DNA of 64,000 bases from Prochlorococcus marinus str. AS9601 (GTDB lineage: Bacteria; Cyanobacteriota; Cyanobacteriia; PCC-6307; Cyanobiaceae), in contig NC_008816.1 of the NCBI RefSeq assembly GCF_000015645.1, positions 1,364,001-1,428,000 on the forward strand, written 5' to 3'. The notes beneath the pieces were generated by a model. The model searched no databases and was not told the DNA's origin. It saw only the letters and a program-made list of their open reading frames with translations. Position 1 is the first letter of the stretch. Every line of letters begins with the position of its first letter. This document shows, piece by piece, positions 26,160-38,279 of the stretch. A program made the translations under genes and the position numbers.

Positions 26160-27143
26160 ATGGAACCAAGTGTTTACGGTTTAGTAATTCTTATAATTAT
26201 TATTTTAATTGGGTCTGCATGTTGTTCGGGAGTAGAAGCTGCTTTTTTAGCTGTAAATTCAATTCGAATTCTAGAGATAGCCTCTAAACAAAAACCAAAG
26301 AGTTCTGCAAATCAACTTCTTAAACTTAGAAAACATCTTGGAAGGACATTAACTGTAATTACTATTACTAATAATGGATTTAACATAATTGGAAGTCTTA
26401 TTTTAGGTGTATATGGAGCATTGGTTATTAATAGTAGTTATGGCCTAACCCTGTTTTCAATTGCTTTTTATATCCTGGTTGTCTTAGTAGGAGAAGTACT
26501 ACCCAAGGCCCTTGGTACAAGATTCTCAGTTCAAATAGCATTATTATCAGTTCCTATCTTGAGAATCTTGCATACTTTAATGAGGCCATTCTTAATATTA
26601 ATAGAACAAATATTTCCTGTTATTACTGCAGAAAATGAAATTTCAACTGATGAAGAAGAAATTAGACAAATGGCAAAAATTGGAAGCCAAAAAGGTTTGA
26701 TAGAAGCTGATGAGGCAGCAATGATATTTAAGGTTTTTCAATTAAATGATTTAAAAGCTAAAGATTTAATGATCCCTAGAGTATCAGCACCTTGTCTTGA
26801 TGGTTCTTCGAATCTTGAAGAAATTTCAAAACTTATAATGGCTGACAACTCTCCATGGTGGGTTATTTTGGGAGATAAAGTTGACAAAATACAAGGGGTA
26901 GTTAAGCGTGAAAAAATGTTAGCAGAATTAATTAATGGAGAAAATAAAAAATTATTGTCAGAAATTTGCGAACCTGTGGACTACATTCCCGAAATGATTA
27001 AGGCAGATCAATTATTAACAAGATTTGACAAGAATCATAAAGGAGTGAAAGTAGTAGTAGATGAATTTGGAGGATTCGTGGGCATTATTGGAGCAGAAGC
27101 TGTCCTATCTGTTTTAGCTGGCTGGTGGAAAAATAAATCATGA
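26160..27143 (+). CDS. CNNM/CBS-domain membrane protein
   Basis: A 327-residue protein with a DUF21 (CNNM) membrane domain of three to four helices (about 1-135), starting EPSVYGLVILIIIILIGSAC, followed by a linker and a CBS-pair (QLNDLKAKDLMIPRVSAPCL; PVDYIPEMIKADQLLTRFDK). This family exports Mg2+/Co2+ or acts as a hemolysin-like regulator. The C-terminal CorC_HlyC domain is absent. It overlaps the GTPase gene by ATGA, so they are coupled. Confidence 0.85.
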   Translation: MEPSVYGLVILIIIILIGSACCSGVEAAFLAVNSIRILEIASKQKPKSSANQLLKLRKHLGRTLTVITITNNGFNIIGSLILGVYGALVINSSYGLTLFSIAFYILVVLVGEVLPKALGTRFSVQIALLSVPILRILHTLMRPFLILIEQIFPVITAENEISTDEEEIRQMAKIGSQKGLIEADEAAMIFKVFQLNDLKAKDLMIPRVSAPCLDGSSNLEEISKLIMADNSPWWVILGDKVDKIQGVVKREKMLAELINGENKKLLSEICEPVDYIPEMIKADQLLTRFDKNHKGVKVVVDEFGGFVGIIGAEAVLSVLAGWWKNKS

Positions 27144-28381
27144 AACAATTGAAAATTAATACAAGTTATTTACTATTAAAAAATTGGTGGGAGACTATTG
27201 ATCTTACCAATTTTGAAAAAAGTTATTTTAATAGAGAAATAATTTCTTTTAATCAACAGCTTTTTAGGCTCAAAGAACAAAAAATAAGAATTGGCGCATA
27301 TGGTAAATCAGGCGTAGGAAAATCTTCTGTTTTAAATTCTTTATTAAAAAAAGATATATTTAAAACAGATATTATCAATGGGACCACAAGAGAAATACAA
27401 TCTGAAGAATGGAAATTTAAAGATCAATCACTGAACAGTGTAGAGTTACTAGATTCTCCAGGATTTGATTTCTGCGATATAAAATTCCCAGATAAAGTTT
27501 ACTCCTCTATAAATCACTCAGATCTTATTTTATTTATAATTTCGGGAGATCTAAATAGAAATGAATTAAGCGAAATCAGTTCCTTTATTCAAGATGGAAA
27601 AAAAATTATTGTAGTTTTAAATAAAATCGATCTTTTTAATAAAATAGAATTAAAAGAAATAATAGAAAATATTAATTTTAAGCTTCCAAAAGATTTTAAT
27701 ATTCCCATAATTATTAATCATAGAAATAACCTGAAAAATTACATGACAAAAATAATAAATCAACACGGTGAGATATTTTTAACACTAAATTCTCTTCAAT
27801 CAGCTGACAAATTATTTCTAATGATAAAAGAACAACGATTGAAAAAAAGGCAGAAATTAGCTCAGTCAACTATTGGTAAATTTTCAACCATAAAGGCATC
27901 AACGGTAGCTCTTAATCCTTTTGTTATGTTTGATATTGCTAGTAGTTTTGCAATAGATACTGCATTGATTAGCGAATTAAGTAAGATTTATGGATTAAAT
28001 TTGAAGGGTGAATCTACAAGAAAAATATTCAAAAACATATCTATTAATAATTTATTTTTAGGAGTCACTCAAGTTGGAGTCAATATATCTTTCAACCTTA
28101 TTAGGAAAGTAATTTTAGTAACCGCACCTTTCACTAACGGGCTATCATTATTACCCTATGGACCTATAGCAATTATTCAAGCAGCAATAGCAATTCAATC
28201 TACAAAAATTCTTGGGAAATTAGCAGCCAAAGAAATATTTAAGAGAAGCAAAGCTTCGTTTATAGAACCTTATATAATGATTCAAAATATCAACTTTAAT
28301 GAACCAGAGATTTTTAAACACATCAATATCTATTTATCAAAAAGAAATTTAAATAATAATTTTGTTAGTTTTCTACCTTAA
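27140..28381 (+). CDS. DUF697-type GTPase
   Basis: A 413-residue protein with a P-loop GKSGVGKS at 55-62, DSPGFD (G3) and NKID (G4), showing Era/TrmE-like GTP binding. A C-terminal half with several hydrophobic helices containing a DUF697-like segment (FVMFDIASSFAIDTALISEL; FTNGLSLLPYGPIAIIQAAI) probably inserts in the membrane. In picocyanobacteria this gene sits next to the CNNM gene and nadD-nadE. The cellular role is unknown. Confidence 0.8.
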   Translation: MKQLKINTSYLLLKNWWETIDLTNFEKSYFNREIISFNQQLFRLKEQKIRIGAYGKSGVGKSSVLNSLLKKDIFKTDIINGTTREIQSEEWKFKDQSLNSVELLDSPGFDFCDIKFPDKVYSSINHSDLILFIISGDLNRNELSEISSFIQDGKKIIVVLNKIDLFNKIELKEIIENINFKLPKDFNIPIIINHRNNLKNYMTKIINQHGEIFLTLNSLQSADKLFLMIKEQRLKKRQKLAQSTIGKFSTIKASTVALNPFVMFDIASSFAIDTALISELSKIYGLNLKGESTRKIFKNISINNLFLGVTQVGVNISFNLIRKVILVTAPFTNGLSLLPYGPIAIIQAAIAIQSTKILGKLAAKEIFKRSKASFIEPYIMIQNINFNEPEIFKHINIYLSKRNLNNNFVSFLP

Positions 28382-28389
28382 AATTTAAA

Positions 28390-28968
28390 ATGGGAAAAAG
28401 GATTGCTTTATTTGGTACGAGTGCTGATCCACCTACAATTGGACACAAAAAAATTCTTGAAGAATTATCCAAAATTTATGCTTTTACCATTAGCTATGTG
28501 AGCAACAACCCCAAAAAAACACACATAGAGGATATCTCAATTCGTAGCCATTTATTGAAAACGCTTATTGATGATTTAGATAATCCGAAAATTTTATTTA
28601 ATCAACAAATAAGTAGCCAATGGGCTTTAGAGTCAGCCAAAAAATGTAAAGAAATTTATAAATTTAATAATTTAGATTTTGTTATTGGTAGTGATTTAAT
28701 TAAAGATATTTTTTACTGGAAAAATTTTGACAAAATTATTTCGGAGGTAAGTTTTTTGATAATTCTAAGAGAGGGATACCCTATTGAATCAAATACTCTT
28801 AAAATGTTAGAAACTTATAAAGTCAAATTTAAGATTTCAAACATCAAAACCCCAAACATTTCAAGTTCTAAGGTTAGATTAAATTTTAAATGTTCTAATT
28901 TACCGTCGTCGTTAATAGATATAGTTAAGAAGAATAATTTATATGAATCCATCAAATTAGTTGAATGA
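28390..28968 (+). CDS. nadD: Nicotinate-nucleotide adenylyltransferase
   Basis: A 192-residue nucleotidyltransferase. GTSADPPTIGH at 9-19 is the (H/T)xGH phosphate-binding region, and NISSSKVRLN matches the ISSTxIR motif. It converts nicotinate mononucleotide to deamido-NAD. Its stop overlaps the nadE start (ATGA), placing two consecutive NAD-biosynthesis enzymes in one operon. Confidence 0.9.
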   Translation: MGKRIALFGTSADPPTIGHKKILEELSKIYAFTISYVSNNPKKTHIEDISIRSHLLKTLIDDLDNPKILFNQQISSQWALESAKKCKEIYKFNNLDFVIGSDLIKDIFYWKNFDKIISEVSFLIILREGYPIESNTLKMLETYKVKFKISNIKTPNISSSKVRLNFKCSNLPSSLIDIVKKNNLYESIKLVE

Positions 28969-30662
28969 AGTTTTTACTTGCCCAAATAAATCCAGTTGTT
29001 GGAGATTTGGAGGGCAATGCAAAGAAAATACTTAATATTGCCTCAAAAGCTAGCTCAATTTCTGCTGATTTTGTTCTTACTCCTGAATTGTCATTATGGG
29101 GATATCCCGCAAATGACTTGCTTTTAAAAAAAAATTTAATCAAAAATCAATACCAAATTCTTGATAAATTAGCTTCAGATACTAATAAAAAATATGGAAA
29201 CTTAAGTATCACAGTCGGAATAGCTGAGTTAATAAACGATTCTTTTTTTCCTAATCTTTATAATTCTATTGCGTTAGTTGAGGGCGGTGAATGGAGAATA
29301 ATTGCTCGTAAAATTATTCTTCCCACTTATGAAGTATTTGATGAGAAAAGATATTTTAGATCAGAAGAAAAAGTTTCTGTATTGATTAAAAAAATTAAAA
29401 ATCAAACTTGGCGACTTGGCTTCACTATATGTGAGGATTTATGGGTCAACAAAAATATAGAGGGTAGAGGAATTCATAGAAAAAATCCCATTGTTGATTT
29501 AAAGAAAAAAGAAGTTGATATTTTAGTTAATTTATCAGCCTCCCCATACACTCTGAAAAAGTTAGAGCTAAGATCCAAGGTTTCTAGTTTTGCTGCACAA
29601 TATCTTCAAGTACCGCTGATTTATGTCAACCAGATTGGAGCGAATGATAATTTAATTTTTGATGGAAATAGTTTTATTCTTGATAAGAATGGATCTACAA
29701 TTAAGCAATTAAAATCTTTTTCAGAAGATCTCTCCAGCTGGGAAATTGAGCAAACAAAACCTGAAAAAAAAGAATTCAAAAACTCCGAAATGTCATCAAT
29801 TTTTGATGCATTAGTCCTAGGTGTTAAAGATTATGCAAAAAAATGTAGATTTAAAACAGCTTTAGTTGGATTAAGTGGTGGTATTGATTCAGCACTTGTC
29901 TCAGCAATTGCTACAGCAGCTTTAGGAAGTGAAAATGTTTATTGCGTTTCAATGCCCTCTAAGTGGAGCTCATCTCATTCAAAGATTGATGCAAAAGACT
30001 TAGCAAGAAGATTAAAGATAAGTTTCAAGAGCATTCCAATTGAAAACTTGATGAACTCTTTTGAAGAATCATTTATAAAAACCATAGATTTTGAAATGGC
30101 TGAAATAACAAATCAAAATATTCAGTCAAGGATAAGAGGCACACTTCTTATGGCTTTAGCAAATCAAGAAAAGCATTTGTTACTTTCAACAGGCAATAAA
30201 TCTGAGCTGGCCGTAGGATATTGCACACTTTATGGAGATATGAATGGGGGATTATCGGTAATTGGGGATTTATATAAAACAAATGTTTTTAAATTATGCA
30301 ATTGGCTTGATAGTGAAGATTCAATTAATCATAGAAAATCATATATGTTAGATACTAATGTAGATATAATTGGAAAAAATATTCGTACTAAAGCGCCAAG
30401 TGCCGAACTAGGTCCAGATCAATTAGATACTGATTCTCTCCCACCTTATTCAATTTTAGATAATATTCTTAAAGGAATTATTGAAGAGAAAAAAGATTTA
30501 CAACAACTAGAAAAAGATGGTTATAAAAAAGATTTAATTTTAAAAATTATCTCACTCATAAAAAAAGCGGAATTCAAAAGAAAGCAGGCTCCTCCAATCC
30601 TAAAACTAAGCAGTCAATCATTAGGAAGTGACTGGAGAGTTCCCATAGCAATATCTTATTGA
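28965..30662 (+). CDS. nadE: Glutamine-dependent NAD synthetase
   Basis: A 565-residue two-domain enzyme. An N-terminal nitrilase-type amidase carries the Glu-Lys-Cys triad region (FTICEDLWVNKN; catalytic Cys in CED), and a C-terminal ATP-pyrophosphatase has GLSGGIDSALVSAIATAALG. It forms NAD from deamido-NAD using glutamine ammonia. The last codons overlap the convergent DUF3326 gene by 7 bases. Confidence 0.93.
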   Translation: MKFLLAQINPVVGDLEGNAKKILNIASKASSISADFVLTPELSLWGYPANDLLLKKNLIKNQYQILDKLASDTNKKYGNLSITVGIAELINDSFFPNLYNSIALVEGGEWRIIARKIILPTYEVFDEKRYFRSEEKVSVLIKKIKNQTWRLGFTICEDLWVNKNIEGRGIHRKNPIVDLKKKEVDILVNLSASPYTLKKLELRSKVSSFAAQYLQVPLIYVNQIGANDNLIFDGNSFILDKNGSTIKQLKSFSEDLSSWEIEQTKPEKKEFKNSEMSSIFDALVLGVKDYAKKCRFKTALVGLSGGIDSALVSAIATAALGSENVYCVSMPSKWSSSHSKIDAKDLARRLKISFKSIPIENLMNSFEESFIKTIDFEMAEITNQNIQSRIRGTLLMALANQEKHLLLSTGNKSELAVGYCTLYGDMNGGLSVIGDLYKTNVFKLCNWLDSEDSINHRKSYMLDTNVDIIGKNIRTKAPSAELGPDQLDTDSLPPYSILDNILKGIIEEKKDLQQLEKDGYKKDLILKIISLIKKAEFKRKQAPPILKLSSQSLGSDWRVPIAISY

Positions 30663-31717
30663 TCACTATAGGAATACTGTTGGATTTTTTTTAAAGGCCG
30701 TTTAACTGAATCAAGGTTGATACCTTTTTTGATAGCAAGAATTATGCCTGCAGCCTCTAAATAATTATCCACTTCATAAAGATTGGGATAATCATAAAAC
30801 TCATTTATCACTTTTAATGTATTTTGATTTTTTACAGAGATAATATTTAAACCTTTTTCAATCCCAGCTAGTACTGCTTCTCCACCTAGTGCCCCATTAG
30901 GAACAACAATAGATTCAATCTGATCAGGGTGTAGTGAGATTGATTTATTTTTAAAGGGCAATTCAACAATGTCAGGTGCATTGCTCAACCCAATTAGTAC
31001 TGATGGTAAAAAGGTGTATCCTATTTCTTCTGCAGCTGCACGAGGATCTAATTTTTCATTCAATTCAATTGGATTTAAAGCCGGTGCGTGAGCACAAGGA
31101 ACTTTTAAAAATTTGCTTATTAAATGACTGATAACTGCTTCGACCCCAGAAATAGGATCAACCCCTTTCCCCTCTCGATATATATTTGTCTCTAAAGAAT
31201 CTGAATCATCTGGAAATTTTGCCACAATTGCTATTGCCGTCACTCCTTTTTCTATTAAACATTTTGCAGCATCAATTAGAGTATCAGGATTTTCAATTAT
31301 GCCACCACTGATTTTTGAAGAATCAGAATCAATAACTATGTTTAATGGCTTTTTTGTAATCACATAAGAATGAACATTAATCCCTAAAGTAGAAACACAT
31401 GCATCAGCAACTTGTAAATGTCTTAATAATATTTCTTTTTCAATGGCTGAATCAAAAATTATTCCAATTTTCTGTTGCTTTACCCTTTTTAAAGCGATTT
31501 CTCCTTTAGCAAGTCGGTCTAAACTATAACCCTCAACATAAAAAATATTTTTATCTTTTTCAGAAAGAGTGCCGCCATTCATAACATTTGGATGAGTAAT
31601 CAAACATCCACTTGCCGATGCTAATAATTTAGCGGTAGGAAGCGCATCCCCAGCAAAACCTCCTATTTCACAACCAATGCCAGTTGGAACAATGAATATT
31701 GTTGGTGAATTTTCCAT
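30656..31717 (-). CDS. DUF3326 protein
   Basis: A 353-residue protein of a cyanobacterial family. IFIVPTGIGCEIGGFAGDAL, the glycine-rich GGTLSEKDKNIFYVEG segment and ALNPIELNEKLDPRAAAEEI are conserved-looking elements. The fold resembles dinucleotide-binding proteins, but no reaction is assigned. It is part of a minus-strand cluster before the ferredoxin and ATP synthase genes. Confidence 0.75.
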   Translation of the reverse strand: MENSPTIFIVPTGIGCEIGGFAGDALPTAKLLASASGCLITHPNVMNGGTLSEKDKNIFYVEGYSLDRLAKGEIALKRVKQQKIGIIFDSAIEKEILLRHLQVADACVSTLGINVHSYVITKKPLNIVIDSDSSKISGGIIENPDTLIDAAKCLIEKGVTAIAIVAKFPDDSDSLETNIYREGKGVDPISGVEAVISHLISKFLKVPCAHAPALNPIELNEKLDPRAAAEEIGYTFLPSVLIGLSNAPDIVELPFKNKSISLHPDQIESIVVPNGALGGEAVLAGIEKGLNIISVKNQNTLKVINEFYDYPNLYEVDNYLEAAGIILAIKKGINLDSVKRPLKKIQQYSYSDQ

Positions 31718-31744
31718 TATTAAAAATATTTAAATTTTTATTTT

Positions 31745-31936
31745 TTAATTAGCTAAGACAGCTTTAATTTTAAGTTTTTTCATTCCAAAAGAGTCAATAG
31801 AATTTTGAATATCAACAATTGACCATCGAATTAAATTCCCTTTTTTTTCTAAATTTGCAATAATATATTCTCTTAAATTTTTTAATTTAATTGAAACTGG
31901 CCAATCTAAATAATAATCAACTGAACTTAATTTCAT
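31745..31936 (-). CDS. Small hypothetical protein, 63 aa
   Basis: Reads MKLSSVDYYLDWPVSIKLKN, then LREYIIANLEKKGNLIRWSI and a lysine-rich end. It is soluble with alternating strand/helix. Its start codon overlaps the ferredoxin stop (ATGA), so it is translated with the ferredoxin and may belong to its pathway (inference). Family not recognised by name. Confidence 0.65.
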   Translation of the reverse strand: MKLSSVDYYLDWPVSIKLKNLREYIIANLEKKGNLIRWSIVDIQNSIDSFGMKKLKIKAVLAN

Positions 31937-32259
31937 TTTTGATATTTACCAAATTGATCATTATATAAATCATCTTCGACTTCTTTACCAATAACAATAT
32001 TTAAATCTGACTTGGGATATGCCACGCACAAAAGTGCAAAGCCCTTTTCCCTTAAATCATCATTTAATCCCATAGCATCTTCTTGATCTACAGATCCCTC
32101 CAGTATCATGGATGCACAATCTGTACATACTCCAGAACAACAACTACTTGGTAAATCTATTCCATTCATTTTTGCCGCTGAAATAATATCTTGATCTTCA
32201 GAACATAAAAAACTAAAAGTCTTTTGCTCAAATTGAACTTTGATATTATATTCAGGCAT
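31933..32259 (-). CDS. 2Fe-2S ferredoxin, 108 aa
   Basis: A plant-type ferredoxin. Cys40-x4-Cys45-x2-Cys48 (SSCCSGVCTDCAS) and Cys78 (ALLCVAYP) provide the four cluster ligands. The C-terminal tail of about 15 residues beyond the usual end (EVEDDLYNDQFGKYQK) is longer than PetF, so it may be a specialised ferredoxin. It is coupled to the 63-residue gene. Confidence 0.85.
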   Translation of the reverse strand: MPEYNIKVQFEQKTFSFLCSEDQDIISAAKMNGIDLPSSCCSGVCTDCASMILEGSVDQEDAMGLNDDLREKGFALLCVAYPKSDLNIVIGKEVEDDLYNDQFGKYQK

Positions 32260-32275
32260 ATCCTAAATCTTATTG

Positions 32276-33226
32276 CTAAACTGCTGAACCTCCTACAACT
32301 TCTAATATTTCTTGAGTAATAGCTGCTTGTCTAGCTTTGTTATAGGTTAGATTCAAAGTACTTGCTAATTCTTTGGCATTATCACTGGCATTATTCATAG
32401 CAGTCATCCTGCAAGCGAGTTCTGAAGCTGCCGACTCCTGAAGAGCTCTTAGTACCTGATTCTGTAAATATAGTGGTAATAACGAATCCAATAGTTGATC
32501 AGGACTTTGTTCAAAAACAATATCTGATGGCAACTTCTCTGAATCACTTTTTTCAATATTTGATTTTTCAACAAGTAATTTACTATCTTTTGTAGTTAAC
32601 CTAAAAATTTCATCGTTTTCCTCCGCAATTCCTTGAGGGTCAAGTGGCAAAAGTGTTTGAACTACAGGGGCGCAGCTAACTAGAGTGATGAATTTCGTGT
32701 AAATAATTTCTACCCTATCAGAATTTTCTGAGAGAAATTCAGCTAAGATCTCATTTGTAACTCCTTCAGAATCCTTGACTGTGGGTACCTGTTCTAGTTC
32801 TTTGAAAGTACTTTTAATTGCATATCTATCCTTTCTATTTTGAAAATATCCAATAGCTTTCTTACCTACCAAAATTAAATTTGGCTGATACCCTTGTTTG
32901 ACTAATTCTGCGTATCTTATTTCTACCTTTTTTATAATATTTGTGTTATAACCACCGCATAAACCTCTATCCGCAGTTATACAAACCAAGGAGATACTCT
33001 TTACTTCTCTCTTAGATAATAGAGGGGAGTCGACAGCCTCAAATTGTACTCTAGATTGAATATTTTCTAAGACTCGTGCAAGTTTATCTGCAAAAGGTCT
33101 ACTCTTAAGAACTTGGTCTTGAGCTCTCCTAACTTTTGCAGCTGCAACAAGTCTCATTGCCTCAGTTATTTTTCTTGTGTTTTTAACAGAAACGATTCGA
33201 TCTCTAATCTCTTTAAGATTTGCCAT
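32276..33226 (-). CDS. atpG: ATP synthase F1 gamma subunit
   Basis: A 316-residue rotor shaft. The N-terminal helix [20 protein letters not shown] and C-terminal helix [17 protein letters not shown] are conserved. The insert around residues 195-240 is the cyanobacterial/plastid-type regulatory loop, without the disulfide cysteine pair of plants. It is the last gene of the ATP synthase operon, 20 bases after atpA. Confidence 0.95.
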   Translation of the reverse strand: MANLKEIRDRIVSVKNTRKITEAMRLVAAAKVRRAQDQVLKSRPFADKLARVLENIQSRVQFEAVDSPLLSKREVKSISLVCITADRGLCGGYNTNIIKKVEIRYAELVKQGYQPNLILVGKKAIGYFQNRKDRYAIKSTFKELEQVPTVKDSEGVTNEILAEFLSENSDRVEIIYTKFITLVSCAPVVQTLLPLDPQGIAEENDEIFRLTTKDSKLLVEKSNIEKSDSEKLPSDIVFEQSPDQLLDSLLPLYLQNQVLRALQESAASELACRMTAMNNASDNAKELASTLNLTYNKARQAAITQEILEVVGGSAV

Positions 33227-33245
33227 GGTATCTCCTTAAATAAAT

Positions 33246-34787
<1,542 letters not shown>

Positions 34788-34794
34788 TTAAAAG

Positions 34795-35337
34795 TTACTT
34801 GGAAAGAGTTAAGCCAAGTTTTCTAATTTGTGAAGCAAGGGAAGCATCAATTACTTTTGATCCTACACTGGCGACGAAACCACCAATAAGAGATGGGTCG
34901 ATTTTAGTTACAAGTTCTAATTTTTCTGTTCCAGCAATATTGATGATCTTTTTGGTGATTAAACCTTTCTGTTCATCAGTAAGCTCGACTGCAGAAGTAA
35001 CAGTTGCCAAAGCAATATTACTATTTTCTCGGTAAATCTCTAAAAACCTATCAAGAATTGAGGTAAGGATTCCAATTCTTTGCCTATCGGCCAATAATTT
35101 TAAGAAATTCAGTAAAGAAGAATTAACCTTATTTGAAAAAATTTCAATAATGATTTTCTTCTTAGCATCGGTCTCTAGAATGGGAGAGGATAGTGCCTTC
35201 TCCAATTCGGGGGAATCATTTACTAATTCTAAGAGTTGTTTAACCTCAGAAACCATCTCTTCAGTTTGTGAATTTTCATTCACAACTTGAAGTAATGCCT
35301 CTGCGTATGGTGTAGTAACTGAATTTAAAAGTGGCAT
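34795..35337 (-). CDS. atpH: ATP synthase delta subunit
   Basis: A 180-residue stalk-connecting subunit. PYAEALLQVVNENSQTEEMV at the N-terminus and the C-terminal GGFVASVGSKVIDASLASQI segment are the OSCP/delta hallmarks. Its ATG shares a base with the atpF stop codon (TAATG), giving translational coupling. Confidence 0.95.
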   Translation of the reverse strand: MPLLNSVTTPYAEALLQVVNENSQTEEMVSEVKQLLELVNDSPELEKALSSPILETDAKKKIIIEIFSNKVNSSLLNFLKLLADRQRIGILTSILDRFLEIYRENSNIALATVTSAVELTDEQKGLITKKIINIAGTEKLELVTKIDPSLIGGFVASVGSKVIDASLASQIRKLGLTLSK

Positions 35338-35849
35338 TAGTTCACCTCAATATTATTAATTGATTGAGTAACCAAATTTTCTTGTGTTGTTTTATCAAGT
35401 CGATTTGGTAGAGAATCTAAAGCTTTCTTAATTGCCAGTTCAACAGCTTCTTTTCGAAGTTGAGAAATTGCTCTGGATGCTTCAGAGCTCTCATCAGAGA
35501 TTGCACTTTGTTTAATTCGTGCCATCTCCTCAATCGCTTTTTTCTCACTTTCCATTCTGATTGATTCAGATCTTTTTAGAGAATCTGCTTTTATTTGAGA
35601 AGCTTTTTCTGCTGCTGAAGATAAATCTTTCTTCGCCTTTTCTAAAGCTTGAGTTGCATTTAAGAGTCGATCTTCTGCATCTTTTAATTCAAGAAGGATT
35701 CCTTCTCTCCTTTTTTGAAGCATTTTACCTAAGAACCCAGGCAAAAATTTATAAAGACCGAAAACAACTACAGCCCAATTAAGAATGTTAGTTTCAAATA
35801 AATTGAAATTCAATCCAAAACCTTCTGTAGCTAAAAGAGTTAAATTCAT
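35337..35849 (-). CDS. atpF: ATP synthase F0 b subunit
   Basis: A 170-residue peripheral-stalk subunit: one N-terminal membrane helix (about 25-42) followed by a long charged coiled coil with [20 protein letters not shown]. The ATG overlaps the b' stop by ATGA. The paralogous b' gene sits just before it, so the stalk is a b/b' heterodimer as in photosynthetic bacteria. Confidence 0.93.
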   Translation of the reverse strand: MNLTLLATEGFGLNFNLFETNILNWAVVVFGLYKFLPGFLGKMLQKRREGILLELKDAEDRLLNATQALEKAKKDLSSAAEKASQIKADSLKRSESIRMESEKKAIEEMARIKQSAISDESSEASRAISQLRKEAVELAIKKALDSLPNRLDKTTQENLVTQSINNIEVN

Positions 35850-36307
35850 TTTTCTAGAATCAATCTATTAACAATAAGTTCGCTTAGATCATCAGCCTGT
35901 TTAGAAAGTTGATCACGAGCAGCAGATGTCTGACTTTCAATTTCTAGTCTTGCTTTTTCTTTTGAAGCATTTGCTTCATTGTTAGCAAGTTCTAGTGCTT
36001 CTTTGTAAAGCTTATCAGACTCATTCTCAGCTTCGCTTACAATTCTTTGGGCTTCTGTACGAGCACTTTGAAGCTGAGTTAATAAATCAGCTTCTAACTT
36101 TTTAACCTCAGAAAGTTTATTTTTGGCCTCAATAATATTATTACTTACAAACTTTTCTCTTTTTTCTACAACATTGCCTACAGGCTTAAAAAAGAGAGAA
36201 TTTAAAATGTAAGTAAGCGCAACTACTTGTATCGCCATTAGAGGCAAAGTGGCATTTATATCAAATAATCCACCTTCTGTAGCACCAAAAAAATTAAAGG
36301 CCAACAT
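35846..36307 (-). CDS. atpF2: ATP synthase F0 b' subunit
   Basis: A 153-residue stalk subunit with a membrane helix ([20 protein letters not shown] at about 20-39) then a coiled coil. It is shorter and more acidic than b. It pairs with AtpF in cyanobacteria and is sometimes named atpG. Confidence 0.92.
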   Translation of the reverse strand: MLAFNFFGATEGGLFDINATLPLMAIQVVALTYILNSLFFKPVGNVVEKREKFVSNNIIEAKNKLSEVKKLEADLLTQLQSARTEAQRIVSEAENESDKLYKEALELANNEANASKEKARLEIESQTSAARDQLSKQADDLSELIVNRLILEK

Positions 36308-36375
36308 ATGATTCAGTTGAAGTTAAAAAATTAAATTTAAATATTGCTAATAAGGATTAGAAGCAATATTAACTT

Positions 36376-36639
<264 letters not shown>

Positions 36640-36700
36640 TTAATACTTGTGATAATCTTTGTTGTCATTCACGCTTGGACATCCTTTCTTTATAAGAATG

Positions 36701-36719
36701 GGTCTGATATGTTCAGACC
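36701..36719. repeat. Perfect inverted repeat between atpB and atpE
   Basis: GGTCTGA, a 5-base loop, then TCAGACC: a perfect 7-bp stem in the 165-base gap between the a- and c-subunit genes. It would form in the polycistronic RNA ahead of the c-subunit gene. c must be made in many copies per complex, so RNA processing, stability or translational control at this point is plausible. Confidence 0.5.
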
Positions 36720-36786
36720 TACGCGATTAGATATTTTGCCAGATTACAGACCCTTTGTAAAAGCGTCTGGATGTATTAGAAATAAG

Positions 36787-37512
36787 CTAATGATGTTCTT
36801 CAACAGCTTCTCCAATGTAGTAGGCCGCTAAAGTTGCGAAAATCAATGCCTGAATTGCACTAGTAAATAATCCTAGGAACATAACAGGTATTGGTAGAAT
36901 TAGTGGAACTAAAAAAACTAAAACACCAACAACAAGTTCATCAGCCAAAATATTTCCAAATAGCCTGAAAGAAAGTGATAAAGGTTTCGTAAAGTCCTCT
37001 AGAATTTTGAAAGGAAGCATTATAGGAGTTGGGTGAACATAATATTCGAAGTATCTCCAACCCTTATTGCTTAAACCTGCATAGAAATAAGACAGTGAAA
37101 CCAATAAAGCCAAGGCTATAGTTGTATTGATATCTGCAGTAGGTGCTCCTAATTCTCCACTTGGTAACTTAATCAATCTCCACGGAATTAAAGCGCCTCC
37201 CCAATTACTAACAAAGACGAATAAAAATAAAGTACCTATGAACGGCATCCAATCTCTATATACTTTTTCACCTATTTGAGTCCTAGCAAGATCTCTTATG
37301 TAATCCCAAAGGAACTCAAGCAAGTTTTGAAGGCCTTTAGGATCATTTTCCATTTTTTTAGTTCCAAAAGAAATAAAAACTAATAAAGCTCCTAATAAAA
37401 TCCAAGATGTTAAAAATACCTGCCCATGAAGTCTGATATTTCCAATTTGCCAATAAAGATGTTGACCAACTTCTAATGCTGCAAAATTAGTTAGCAAGGA
37501 ATTAAAAAACAT
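36787..37512 (-). CDS. atpB: ATP synthase F0 a subunit
   Basis: A 241-residue membrane stator with five to six helices. It includes the conserved arginine in [20 protein letters not shown], which is essential for proton translocation, and the C-terminal [20 protein letters not shown]. It works with the c-ring. It is the second gene of the operon after the AtpI-like gene. Confidence 0.95.
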   Translation of the reverse strand: MFFNSLLTNFAALEVGQHLYWQIGNIRLHGQVFLTSWILLGALLVFISFGTKKMENDPKGLQNLLEFLWDYIRDLARTQIGEKVYRDWMPFIGTLFLFVFVSNWGGALIPWRLIKLPSGELGAPTADINTTIALALLVSLSYFYAGLSNKGWRYFEYYVHPTPIMLPFKILEDFTKPLSLSFRLFGNILADELVVGVLVFLVPLILPIPVMFLGLFTSAIQALIFATLAAYYIGEAVEEHH

Positions 37513-37535
37513 TTGTTTTGAATAAAAAAATTTAC

Positions 37536-38012
37536 TTAAGAACGTGAAAAATAAAGAATGAGTGAAGGCTTATAAATGAAAAAACCTATCATTGCAGGAA
37601 AAATATCCAAAGATCCTAGCTTGCTCGCAAAAATAAAGAGGCAAACTGGAACTAATAGTTGCAATTTTGATACACCTGATGATTTTTTACCAAGTTTCCC
37701 TATACTTTTGGCAAGCAAACGTAGGTAAAAAATGCCGGAAATTGCACCTATAAAAATACTAAAACCAAAAGTTAATCCTAGAAAAATTCCAGTTATTGAT
37801 GCTAAAAAAATAGAAAAAATAAAAGTAATTCCAAAAATTGTTAATTGCAATTTTGTGTATTCATCATTTTGAGAAAGCAAATAATCTATTTGATTGGCAA
37901 TGCCAGATTTACTTTTTTTGATGATCGAAATATTCAGGGATCGAGGAAATTGAACATTCTCATTAGAAGGATGCTCAAGTTTTTTTCTATTTGAGTCCAC
38001 TGATGTGAACAT
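37536..38012 (-). CDS. atpI: ATP synthase protein I-like (AtpI)
   Basis: A 158-residue protein with four hydrophobic segments (about residues 57-150). It begins with a hydrophilic N-terminus of about 50 residues. It is the first gene of the ATP synthase operon, in the place where AtpI/Atp1 usually sits. AtpI assists c-ring assembly but is not part of the core complex. Similarity is by position and topology more than by sequence motifs. Confidence 0.75.
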   Translation of the reverse strand: MFTSVDSNRKKLEHPSNENVQFPRSLNISIIKKSKSGIANQIDYLLSQNDEYTKLQLTIFGITFIFSIFLASITGIFLGLTFGFSIFIGAISGIFYLRLLAKSIGKLGKKSSGVSKLQLLVPVCLFIFASKLGSLDIFPAMIGFFIYKPSLILYFSRS

Positions 38013-38044
38013 AGTTTAAAACCCTCTCTGAATGGTTTGAAGTA

Positions 38045-38073
38045 AGTATATAAACTCACGGAATCTATCACGG
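38045..38073 (-). promoter_or_regulatory. Candidate ATP synthase operon promoter
   Basis: On the minus strand a TATACT -10 hexamer at 38045-38050 lies about 30 bases upstream of the AtpI-like start codon. The spacer and -35 zone carry the repeated TCACGGA sequence (plus strand, twice). The -35 (CCGTGA) is poor, so activator help would be needed. The remainder of the 267-base divergent spacer toward ftsW contains no gene. Confidence 0.3.
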
Positions 38074-38279
38074 AGAGGTACCTTTTAGCTAGTTTTTTTT
38101 CATAAAAGATTAATTCTTAAGATTTACTATGAATATGTAAACCATTTTTTACTTAATTCTTCAAAAATAAAATTTATAAAAAGTCATTATTATTAATTGC
38201 TTAAACACTTTAAAACGTTAATAAAAGACTTGGCAAAATCTCAATTAAACGTCTCAATAGTACATATACATCAAAAAAA

